This document shows, piece after piece, positions 38,000 through 49,033 of a DNA stretch of 64,000 nt (positions are counted from its first letter, which is position 1; each line of letters begins with the position of its first letter). The position numbers and the translations under genes were made by a program. The DNA lies in contig CANTUQ010000055.1 in the NCBI GenBank assembly GCA_947683425.1, forward strand, positions 11,569,501-11,633,500. Reading direction: 5' to 3'. The stretch is from Excoecaria cochinchinensis (taxonomy: Eukaryota > Streptophyta > Magnoliopsida > Malpighiales > Euphorbiaceae). The notes beneath the pieces are model-generated. The model searched no databases. It was not told the DNA's origin and saw nothing but the letters and a program-made list of their open reading frames with translations.

Positions 38000-39600
38000 A
38001 TTGTCACAATTCTTTATTTTAACACATACTCCATTTACTCCTTTAATTATACAATATTACTAAGTTCTACTTATATGATAATATTTATCACTTAATTCTA
38101 TCTTTCATACAACTACATTACATACAAGATTGATTTATGTCCAATTTTTACTTAGCTATAAGTTTCTCTATTTCCTTACCTATTACCACATTTATTTTTT
38201 TAGAAACCACCATTTATCCATCGAACTTATTTTTTTCTACATATTTTATCATTTTCACCTTAAAGTTTTATTTTATCTACTATATCTTAAAATTTGTCAC
38301 ATGTTACTATTTTTCCAATTCTTTCCATCCTTTCATCTCACAATTACATTTTCACCCCGGCTATCCTTATTTAACCATGAATTATCATTTTACTCTTTTT
38401 TTTTCTCTTTTTATTTTCTTACTCTGACTTTACCCTTTTTATCCATTTATGTTAATTTATCTACATATTTGCCTACATATTTGCCATTTTGACTTTTATA
38501 CTTATTTTACCCTATTTCTCAAGGTTTTATCACATAATTTCTATATTATTATTAAACTTTACTTTTGTTACTATATTACCATTATACTTCGAATTACACC
38601 TTACTACATAATTTTCATTTTATCTATTAAATTGCTATTTTATCACTAATTATTCATTTTTTATTGTATTTACAAATTTGCCACTAAATTTCCCATTTTA
38701 CAACATATTTATGAATTTATTCTTTAAATTAGAAATCTTATTACATAATTGCCATTCAAATTTCCATTTTATTTTCTAACTACGGTTATGGTAGTATTAC
38801 TCATATTTTATCGCATGTTTATGGTTTTACTCTTTAACTTGATATTTTACTCTTTTGCTCCCAAATTATTGTTTCACTTACATAATTGCTAATTTATTTC
38901 TTGGTTTGCAAATTTATTTCACAATTTCCATTTATTTACTTAATTTATAATTTCGCTTTTCAAATGTTATTTCCTTGCATATTTGCAACCTTACGCTTTA
39001 ATTTACACATTTATTTCATAATTTTTATCTTACCACTTAAATTTATCATTTTGCCCCTTATTTCCATTTTTATGACATAACTGTCATCTGATTACTTAAA
39101 TTATCTGTTTTGTCTCTAAAGTTCCACTTTTAATCAACATTTACATTTTTGCCACTAAAGTTTCATATTTTACTATATTTACCATTCGGCACTTTAAAGT
39201 CCTTATTTTTACCAAATTACCATTTTAATACATAGCGTTTCACTTTATTAGCAAAGTTACCATTTGGTCCTTAAAATCTCATTTTTTTATTAAAAATTCC
39301 ATTTTTACCCTTTAATTTTTATATTATACTTATTTTTTACGGTTATGCCCCAAACTTTACATTTTATTGCCGTTTGGTCCTTAAAATTCAATTTTACGCT
39401 TATTTTGCCCTTGGTTTCGTCATTTTATTACATAATTACCATTTTCCCTTAATAATTTATTTTTCACTTATATTCTACTATTTATTCTTTTAAATCTCCA
39501 ATTTTATCATATTATCATCATTTTATTCTTACATTGCTATTTTATTTTCGCTTTACTATCTCATAATCATTCTTTCTCTAAATTTCACATTTCGTCCCTA
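38000..39600. repeat. Expanded degenerate tract 'ccattttatcacataattaccatttta'
   Basis: Inverse of the tract at 16860-17560, with many more units. It covers about 1.6 kb of the inverted solo LTR, and this accounts for most of its extra length over the other Z LTRs. Confidence 0.75.
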
Positions 39601-42203
39601 GTATGTTCAGAGGAAACCGTATGGCCGGATCACATGTGCGAGACTAGGACTGCCCAAGGTCCAAGTTTGTGAAATTACTACATTATTCAAATTTTTTTCT
39701 TATATTACAGTGTGGAAACCATCATTGGACCCATTATGGTATGGAAACCACCATTGGTTCCACTACGATGCAAGGTGCCATGATCGCTAAACGGTGTCCC
39801 TATGGCTAGCCATATACATCATGTACTCTCGATTTCTCTACTAGCTACTGAGGGCAAATTATTTATTTATTATTTTCTTATTTCGTCTCACATTTCCATT
39901 ACGCCGTATCATGTTATAATATCACATTTCATCTCCTTACATACAATTTTATTCATGGATAGCATTCAGCCATCAACTATTTTCATTACTTTTTATCACA
40001 TTCCAGTGTCTATCATCATATTTCATCATGTATATCAATTTATATTCATACTTCTTCACGCATATCATTCCTCCACTATAGCATATTAACATCCCATTTT
40101 CTTTTTCTTGCCACAATGTGTTCCATATATGTTTTTAAAACTTCTTAACTTAATTCTACCAATTGTGCATCATAATTTCACATATACGTATATATATTTC
40201 CATACTTACATATTAGGTTCCACGCAAGTTTTTCCATTCTAATCATCTTTTCAAGCATTTAGTCATATATTTCTACTAAATTAACATTGAATTTCACTTA
40301 TTTATCATTTATCTCAATTTATCACATTTATTATGTAAAGTCATGCCATCCATAATTACCATATAATTATCACTTCATAATTTCTCACTAAATATTTGTA
40401 TTCACATTATAGCTAAATAAAATTCATGAAAATCATCAATTTGTCCTTTTTCTACATCATTCGGATACCTTCACTAATACTACCTAGATTACTCTTTTAT
40501 TTTACCATTAATTTCCATTATATTCTTATAATAATTATTACATAATTATGCCTTTATTTCATCTATATCACATATACATAAATTTTTCCTATACTTACAT
40601 AATAGATACCCTAAACATGTCATAATAAATTAAATCCTTTAATTTTAATCCCAAGTTCCCAATTTCAATATTATGACTCTAATTTTATTTTCTTAATTTT
40701 AATTCATCAAAAGTTCATATAATCAATTTATATACTTAAGGTACATAATTCGGCCCTATAGACAATTTATTGTTTAAATTCATTTCCATCAATTTTCTTA
40801 TTCTCTATACCTTATTTTAGCCATAATTTCATTACTCTAACTTCAATTCATTAATATCTCATGCATTATGTTTATGTCAAATATTTACATAATATATGTT
40901 CTAAAGCAAATTAACTAATTATTTAACATTCTCTCAATTTAAACATTTAATATATGTTATTTCATCCTTAATTAATATTCTATTAATTTACTTTCAATTA
41001 TTCCTAACCTTTATCACATGTAATCATTCATACATACACATACACACACATCAAAACTGTGAAAAATGAAAGTTTGCGTATCCACTTACCTTATTTTCAT
41101 TTGTTCCATACCTAATTATCATTTTCCTTTCCTTTTCTTTCATTTACTTCCTTCCTTCACCTTTTTCCTTACTTAGGCCGAATTCATCTCATGAGAATTC
41201 TCTCAATTTCTTCATCCATCTCATCATATTTCACATATATAATAATTTTCTAAATTAAATTCTACCTCAAAATCAAATAAAAACCTTAAATTCACTTACT
41301 TGGACTAATTTTCCTAATTTTATTCCTCCAAAATTCTATGAATTTCTCCGCTAAATTAAGCTCTTAAGATTATAAAGTTTAATTTAGGTCTTTAGAATTG
41401 ATAGAGAGATAAAATTAGCTAAGATTTTTATGTAGAATTTTAAAGAAATAGAGGAGAATTTTCATGTGTATGGTTCGGCTAAGAGAGATAGAGAAGATGG
41501 CTGAAATTTCATGAATTTCTAGATTTTTCTTGGTTATTTATACTCACTTATAATGGGCCAAAATGATTCAACCATAAATGGGCAAAAAATGGGCTTTATA
41601 CATAATTAATCATGCCAAAAAAAATAGGCCAAAATGATTCAACCATAAATGGGCCAAAAATCGGCTTTATACGTAATTAATCATGCCAAAAAAAATTCCA
41701 TATTTTTTTTGTATCATTTCTCATAAAAAGTTATCCATAGATATCAGAAAATATATCTTAGGGTGCACAAAAAAGTTTGGGCCAAAATGAGGTCGTTTCG
41801 GTGAAATTCCCTATCCGGTAGGAATTTTTCCAATCTGACAACTTATTTTTCTGTCTCATCCAAAAATTAGTTTTTCACTTTCAAAAATTTTCTTATAATA
41901 TTTGAAATGAATCTATATGTTCAAAAAAATATTTGGAGGTGTCTAGCATTTTTTTCAACCACGGTCAAATAGATTACTATTCAGACCGAATTATGAGTTA
42001 TTTTTGTTTTTATCTTTTTAAGGCCTATTTAGATTCAATTTCACCTCAAATTATATCTTCGGACTCGCCATGAATTACACTTTCCAACGATCAAATAATA
42101 AAATTTTTGACCTCGGGTGGTACTATTTACTCCGGCTGATACTATTTACGGTCCAAAAAGTACTATTCATGAAAATAAAATTTTAGGGCATTACTACAAG
42201 GAG

Positions 42204-42871
42204 TAAATCGGCAAATATGTGATAATAGTGAATAAGCTAGTGGAAAAATTGTAAATATGGTTAAAGATGTATAATAAGCGGCAAAAAAAGTAAATTGAGG
42301 ATAAAGATGGAACTTTAGGGGCAACGTAGTAGATTTAAGTGATAAAACGATAATTATGAAATGAGAATGGAAAAAAAAGGGGCAAAATGGTAAATTTAAG
42401 TGATAAGATAATAATTATGGGATAAATGTGTAAATTAAAAAATAAAATGGTAATATGCATGAAAATAATAATTAGATGGCAAAATTGTAAATTAAGTGAC
42501 AAATGATAATTATGTAACAAATTTGTAAACTAATGGATAAAATAGCAATTAAATAGGTAAAGTAATACTTTGAAGGCTAAATGGTAATTTAGTAGTTAAA
42601 AATAAAATTTAGTGGCAAAATGGTAATTATGTGATAAACTTTAAGATAAAGGGCAAAATGGTATTTTGGTAATAAAAGTGAAATTAGTAGTATAATGGTA
42701 AATATTTAATAAAATATGGACAATATGTGCAAAATGATAATTATGTGGGAAAACACGGATAAAAAAAGGGCAAAATCATAATTATTTAATATAAAGAGAA
42801 AAATAAGAATAAAACCGTAATTATGTGATAAAGTAAGAATAATGAAGGTATTTATGTGACAAAACAACGTT
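42204..42871 (+). mobile_element. 3' LTR of element Z, resumed and truncated
   Basis: Picks up at 'gtaaatcggcaaa', the same point as about 16905 in the 5' LTR, and follows it to 'caacgttgat' (equivalent to about 17550). There it stops and Ogre LTR sequence begins, so about 850 bases of the Z LTR end are missing. Confidence 0.8.
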
Positions 42872-44585
42872 GATTAGAAGAATAAAGTAAAATACATAAT
42901 ACATAATACATAAATCGGGACATTTATTAGATTTTAGGAACATTGGTTCCTTTGTTTTAACATAAAAAAATCTGAAAGTTATTTTGGGCAATGAAAATAC
43001 GGCATAATTGGATCCCATTTGATGAAAATTAACTCTCTTTTGAGAATGAATGTTTATTAGCTAAAATTAGGACATTGGTCCTATTTTATTAATAAAAATC
43101 TCAATTTTTACTATTGTAAAAAAAAACATGAGTTTCTATAAAATAAACGCGTCTAAAAACATTTTACATAAAACATATAAACAATAAAACAAGGAAAATA
43201 AAGAAATTAAAATGCAAACCAAACTTAGAAGGCTTCTAATCCCTTGATTCTCCAGCTTCGCCCAGGAACATTACTCAAGATGAGACAAATAAATTTGGTG
43301 GACAACAAAAAAAAAACAAGAATAATAAACAGAGTTAGCAAATTAAATCAAACATACATAATATAATATAATATAATAAAAATAGACAATTAAATGAAGC
43401 AAATAAATAAATAATCCTAACTGAGAAAAGTATTTACAATTATTAGAAGAATAATGTTTAACAAAAATAATGCAGGAAATTAATAAAATGGATTAATGAC
43501 CAAAAAACAAAATCAAATAGAAAGTAAAATTATTACAGAATATTCAATAAATTTAAATTACGTTGCATGCATCATGTCAATAAGTTAATTAGATTAATCT
43601 AAATTCAGCTTAATTACAACAAACAACAACAGAATACTCTAATTGTAACTTATAGCAATTTACAATTGGAAAAACAAATGAACAACACAGAATAAAGAAA
43701 AAGAAAAAGGAATTGGCTCAAGCTCGAGAATTTACCCTCAGAGGTTCATGTTTGCAACAAAAGAAGAATAAAAGATTCTCATCGATTTGCTTGAAAACTT
43801 AAATTGAGAAAGCTTCGATCAAAGCTTTCTATCACCAAAAAGTTGAAGTTGGAAACTCTGATTTTTGAAGAAAAGATGATGGAAATTGAATCCTAAACAC
43901 AAAGAATTAATTTCTTTGGCTTAAGAACAATTAGGATTAATCAAAGAAATTTCAGCTCTCAAAAATCCTATTTTCAGAATCTTTTTTCCGCCGTTGTAAT
44001 GCTCTCCCTCTTTAATGGTTATGATCTTTTCTTTTTATATCATCCCAGGAATAATTAGGTTTTAAGAGTTTTACTCTTATTCAAATTCACTAATTATCTT
44101 TTAAAAATAAAATTTTATCCTTTCAAAAATCAGAAAGAAGGAATTTGAGTTAGATTCCAACTCAAAACCAAAGAAAACAAAAAAAAAATTCGGAAGAAAA
44201 AGCGAAGGCCAAGTGAGGAAGGAGATGAGTGAGGTACGGCCTCGCGCTGAGGGGCCGCACCTTGTGCATGCGAGGTGTGGCCTCGCGCAGAGGGGCCCAC
44301 ACCTCGCATTCGCTAGGTGCGGCCTCACGAAGAGGGGCCGCACCTCGTGTGCGCGAGGTGCGGCCTCACTCGAGGAGAGACCCTGCTGCGCGCAGCGCCT
44401 CACGGGCTCGCAAGTCTCTGGGAGGTGCCGCGCTTCGTATGCTACGCAGGCCACACAACGGCAGGCCACCAAAAAACCCCCAAAAATCGAAATAAAAAAT
44501 AATTTTTTATTTAAAAAGAAAGTTTCGACAAGATAATCATCACTTCTAACCTTGCTCTGGGCTGCCTCAGGACCCGGTGTCTACA
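42872..44585 (-). mobile_element. Ogre/Tat-type LTR, 3' end deleted (LTR-F)
   Basis: The minus-strand start TGTAGACACCGGGTCC is at 44585. The sequence runs through a GC-rich cassette (44225-44460), a TATA-like ATATAAAAAG (44031-44040, minus strand) and the 'ggaccaatgttcct' block near 42940, then stops at 42872 instead of reaching the usual CGTCACA end. No target duplication can be matched, consistent with deletion. Confidence 0.78.
44225..44460. repeat. GC-rich hairpin repeat cassette in LTR-F, ~42-bp period
   Basis: Four units begin near 44231, 44272, 44314 and 44355. Each is an imperfect hairpin of the form GAGGTGCGGCCTC...GGGGCCGCACCTC. Overlapping ORFs on both strands come from this block and are not genes. 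Confidence 0.85.
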
Positions 44586-45358
44586 CTAACCACAACAAGG
44601 CAACTCAAAAATATATATATCATTCACACATGCTTCAAAGCAAAATTTTAAACATCAGGAACACAACCAAATGAATTTTTCCCTACCTTGTTCAAAATCC
44701 TTCAATTGGCTCCACTAGCACCAATTTTCTCTTTTCCCTTAGCTTTGGCTCCACTTCCTTCTACAAAGTATCAAAACACAGCCATCAACCCACAAAACTC
44801 ACTAAATTCTCACCCTTACCTCACGGAGGAAGAAGGAAAATAAAAAGATGAAGAAAACTCACCTATAAGCTTAAAACATACTTAAAATTAGTTGTTGACC
44901 AAAAAGAAACTTAAGTAGAATTTTAAATGGAATAAATATGGGATTTAAGGGACAAGAGATGGCTAAAATGGGAGAGGAGAGTTGCCGGATACTTCAGTCC
45001 CAAATGCACTAACTCAAGAGTTAATAAACTCATGCATATCTCTTCCCAAGACCATCCAATCCCACTCCACCAAATGACATAATTCTATTGGTCCACAAGT
45101 TAAATTTTTAAAGAGTCCTTTGACCCATCAAAACTCATACTTAAGTCCCTCAAATCAACCTAATTCAAGTATGGTCCAACTATAAAACTTAAGTAATGCA
45201 ATCTAGTCCAAAAAGGTCAAATGACAAAACTACCCCTAACAAATCAATCAATATCGATTACATCCCAACATGCAAAAACTCAATTGACAAGCACAAACTC
45301 GGCCCCTCTTATACCTTGAGCGTATCCAATATGACTAGGGTACAAGTCGGGGCCTACT
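44586..45358 (-). mobile_element. Long-LTR fragment (G), minus strand
   Basis: The plus-strand right end 'acaagtcggggcctact' corresponds to an LTR start of the type (TGT)AGGCCCCGAC on the minus strand, with the first bases altered. It is cut on the left by LTR-F. Composition and 'tagctttggctcc' phrases resemble the W, X and Y LTRs. Its family assignment is tentative. Confidence 0.5.
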
Positions 45359-45440
45359 CTTCCCTCCTTAAAGAATTTTGTCCTCGAAATTCATACCTGA
45401 AGAGAAAAGCTGCGACTTTCTTTGAATTTTCTCTATAAAT
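45359..45440 (-). mobile_element. Internal tail of element G with polypurine tract
   Basis: The minus strand reads 'tatgaatttcgaggacaaaattctttaaggagggaag' up to the LTR start. That is the polyprotein C-terminus (YEFRGQNSL) and purine tract of a chromovirus-like element. Confidence 0.6.
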
Positions 45441-48400
45441 TCCACCAAATCAAAGCTTCTTAATTGAAATTTAGCCTCTATTTTCATGGGCGATCATCTC
45501 TAGAGCTAGATTTAAGTGATAAAAATGGAAGAACTTATGGAAATAAAGTTATGGGTCAAAAATCAAGTAAGTGATTTTGAGGTTTATAATTTGATTTGAT
45601 GATTTTATTGGGCAGTTTGAAGGTTATATAGCATGATTATGTGATTATATTCAATAAAGAAAGTAAGAAAATGATGGGTTCTTTTCTTGATATTTTTGGC
45701 CATGGAAGGTTTAAAGAACGAAAAGATATGGAAAAAAAGGAGTAGAGATTGAAGGATAAGAATTAAAGATTAGTGGATACAAAATCCCTAATTTTTCATG
45801 AATTTTGTATTGATTTATGTTTATGTATGTTATGTGTTTATGTGTATAATGCATGTATAATTGAAATTTATGTTATAAACACGTAATTGGAGGTTAGAAA
45901 TGATGATTTGAGTGATTAAAATAGAAAGAGTAATTTTGTGTGTAAAAATAAAAAAAAAAAACCCAAGCATGGCCAAATTAGTTCCAAGATTTATTTATGT
46001 GTGTTTTTTTTTTGTGTCTAATGGAATATAAGCTTATATATATAATAATTAATATGTAATTTAATAAAATAATTGATAAATAGAATAAAATGAAATTTAT
46101 GTGAAGTAAAGTCACCTTGGCCAAATGGGTATAGGTATGGTGTATTGATATATTTTGCTAATTTAATGAAATTAATGCCATAAAATGAATGTATAGCTAA
46201 AATGGAGTGTATATTAGTTTATTTCAAATTCTTAGATTATTATCGAATTTAAATTAGATTGATTATGTGCTATAAATCAAGTGAAAATTATGGAATATGT
46301 TAAGTTTAAGTGAGTATATGGTATAATTGGAGTTAGAATAAAGTTATAAGTGTTATAAAATGGAAAATTGTAGAAAAAAAATGAAAAGTGGTATTGATTT
46401 CTTGTTGACCGAATGATTGGGTATATAAAATAATATTGTGAGTGTGTGATTTATGCACGAACAATATAAATTAAGCTTATAAATATGTAGATGGAACTTA
46501 AAATGAGAATTAATGTGATTAAAATGGAAGGAATTAATTTGGAATAAAACTTTTAGCATGGACCGAAAATGTATATAGAGTATATTATAATTTACTTTTA
46601 CGTTTGATGCCATATAATCACTTAATTATGTTATTTAGCATATGATTGTGGAATGAATGATGAATGGAAGGAAAATAAAAATAAAGAATAAGTGGATGTT
46701 ATGGTCGAATGTATTAATATAGGGTCTTAGTGTGTAAATTGCTAATTTAATGATTATAGTGCTTAATAATAAATGTAAAGTGGTGTGACAATGATTTATG
46801 ATCGATGACATAAGTGCTAATGATATGATATAATTTGTCATATTTAGTTGTTATTGTAACAAAGAGGGTGATTTGGAAATAAATGTATGTATGTGATCAT
46901 ATGATTATGAGAATTTGTTATTGCCCTTAGTAGTAGTCTGGTATTAGCTCAAGATATAGTTGGCTAGCCATAGGGACATTATACCCTGATGCGAGTCATA
47001 GCAACTCGCTTATGTAGGCCAATAACGATCTACTAAAATGATAAAGTGAAAATGTGATAAAGTGTACAATGAAATGTATGAGTGATCCTTTGGGGCTCCT
47101 CCTCAACGTAATGGACCTATAGGGTCCACATCTCGCGTATCCAGTTTGGAGTTGTCTACCCGTTTGGTATTAGGGGTAAAGAAGAGAAATTGTTTCAAAT
47201 GAATGAATGAATGAATGTATGAATGATAATTTCTGCATGAAAATAAAGTGAAAATGATTAAAGTGTGAAGAATAAAAAGAACTGGAAGTAAAATGGTAAT
47301 TGCATATGTTGTGAACTAAATCAAGTGCAATGATAATAAGTAGTGTCATAATGTAAGTAGTGAGGAATTAGAGGGTATAGCCGTAATTTAAGGAAAATGA
47401 AGGAGCAAATAGTAATTTTATGATAATAATGTTAATAAAGGACTAAATTGTAAATGAATTCATGTTAAATAGCAAACTAAGGACTAAAAGTGTAATATTT
47501 GAAATAAACTGAAATTTAATGACTAAATGATAATTTGCATGTTAAATAATAAATTGAGTGTGAAAAAAAAATGTTATTTTAAAGGCATAATTGTAAATAT
47601 TTGTAAAAGAAGGATAAAACTGTGAATTAATGGAATTGTAGGAACTAAAGTGTAATTTGATCATGTTAGTGTTAAAAGGAAGGCTAATAAGTAATTAGAT
47701 TAAGCATATGGTAATTTAGTTGGATTAAAAAGAAATTAAATGAAATTAATAAGTAATGAATGTTTGGAAAGATAAATAAAGATAATGATAATAATAAAGG
47801 TTTTGCTGAGGAAGCAACTGTAACACGTCATAAAATTTGTATAATTAAGTTATATGAATTTTATATGGGTAGTTTATAAAGCGTGTCAAATTTGTGTAAT
47901 GTAACTGAAGATATATGTGTAGATATATTATACACGAGTATATGTAAATTACTATAGCACTAGGTATAAAGGAAGTGATAATTTATTTGGAAAAGCATAA
48001 ATTATGTATATATGCATGGATTAGAGTATGGAAATAATGATAAAAGTATTATTAATGGATAAATACTTAATTAGAATTATTTGAGCAACACGTGAATTTA
48101 ATGTGCATGAAATTATGTAAGCATGTATGCATGAATTAGAAGCGTTAATGTATTTATACTTGTCAATAAGTTTAATCGTTTTAGGATTGAAACAATTGGT
48201 TAAACTGTTAAGTTGTGCAAGGATAGAATGAAATGAAAATTTGGTGAATAATAAAGGTAATGTATGTGTAGACACCGGGTCCTGAGTCAGCCTAGATCGA
48301 AGTTACCCAATGATGATAATTGCCTTCACAGGCTTAAAAGGTTAAAGGTGATGATTTTCTCGTCAAATTTGCATTTTAGAGTGAAAAATTAGAAAATAAT

Positions 48401-48514
48401 AAAAAAATATTTAAAAAATTAATTTTGAAAAATGGGGGCTTAAAATTATGGTTTTTTTAGTCAGTTTAAAATTTAAAAAAAATAGAAAAAATAAAAAATA
48501 AAATAAAATTTTTT

Positions 48515-48790
48515 CGGACCGCAAGTGTCGGGCGCGGCAGCGCGCTGGCGCCCAGCTCGCAGGCGCCAGGCGCCCAGCACGCCGACGCCCAGCGCGCTGG
48601 GCGCGATTTGGCGACGCGCAGCGTCGCCAATGTTGCGCGTCGCTAAAGAGCGACGCGCAGCGTTGCGCGCCGCACCGCGCGCCTCTGCGCGCGATTCTCG
48701 CCCGAGCTCCGCGCGGATTTCGCGCCTCGCCGCGTGAGTGCCCGTCGCTCTATAGCGACGGGCGGCGCCTTCTATGGCGACGGCCTCCTG
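48515..48790. repeat. GC-rich palindromic cassette in LTR-A
   Basis: Words GGCGCC, GCGCTGGGCGC, GCGACGCGC and GCGTCGC repeat in both orientations for about 270 bases, 250-525 bases from the LTR start and just upstream of the TATA box. Long ORFs on both strands (for example 48473-48856 on the minus strand) are by-products. Confidence 0.85.
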
Positions 48791-49023
48791 GCCGTCGGTA
48801 CAGGGTCTGATACCCTTTTCCTCTTTTTCAGCCTTTTTTCCGATTTTTTCACCCAAAAATCCGTTTTTTATCCCATTTTTTTGGGGTTTTTGACTTCAAA
48901 TTAAATTCTAAAATATTTTTTTGGGTAATTAAATAATAAAACTTGATTTTATCATTAAAAATAAAATAATTTTGGGTTAAAATAGGTTTTTTCCTTAATT
49001 AAATTAGGGCAACCTATTTTATC

Positions 49024-49033
49024 CTATAAATAG
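49024..49033 (+). promoter_or_regulatory. TATA box of Ogre LTR-A
   Basis: CTATAAATAG, about 757 bases into the LTR, followed by 'cctcctctcctctccacaca', fits an LTR Pol II promoter with the start site near 49060. Confidence 0.7.

Larger units (their letters stand above)
29492..42198 (-). mobile_element. Inverted solo LTR of the Z family, split by element Y
   Basis: The minus-strand start is at 42198 (TGTAGTAATGCCCTAAAATTTT) and the end at 29492 (TGTAACACTCTTATACTCGCG on plus, that is ...GTGTTACA). Flanks are TGGAT (29487-29491) and AGGAG (42199-42203). The uninterrupted 5' Z LTR is collinear across this point, and both flanks can be one change from TGGAG. Net of Y (29865-37878 plus 5 bp) it is about 4.7 kb. 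It is more diverged from the two Z LTRs than they are from each other. It contains a minus-strand TATA box (41534-41543) and the degenerate tract at 38000-39600. Confidence 0.82.

Noticed and set aside
48473..48856. 127-residue Ala/Arg-rich ORF, and the similar ORFs at 44101-44536 and 12576-13179
   Set aside because: By-products of the GC-rich cassettes inside Ogre LTRs; the composition follows the repeat and the reading frame continues on the opposite strand.
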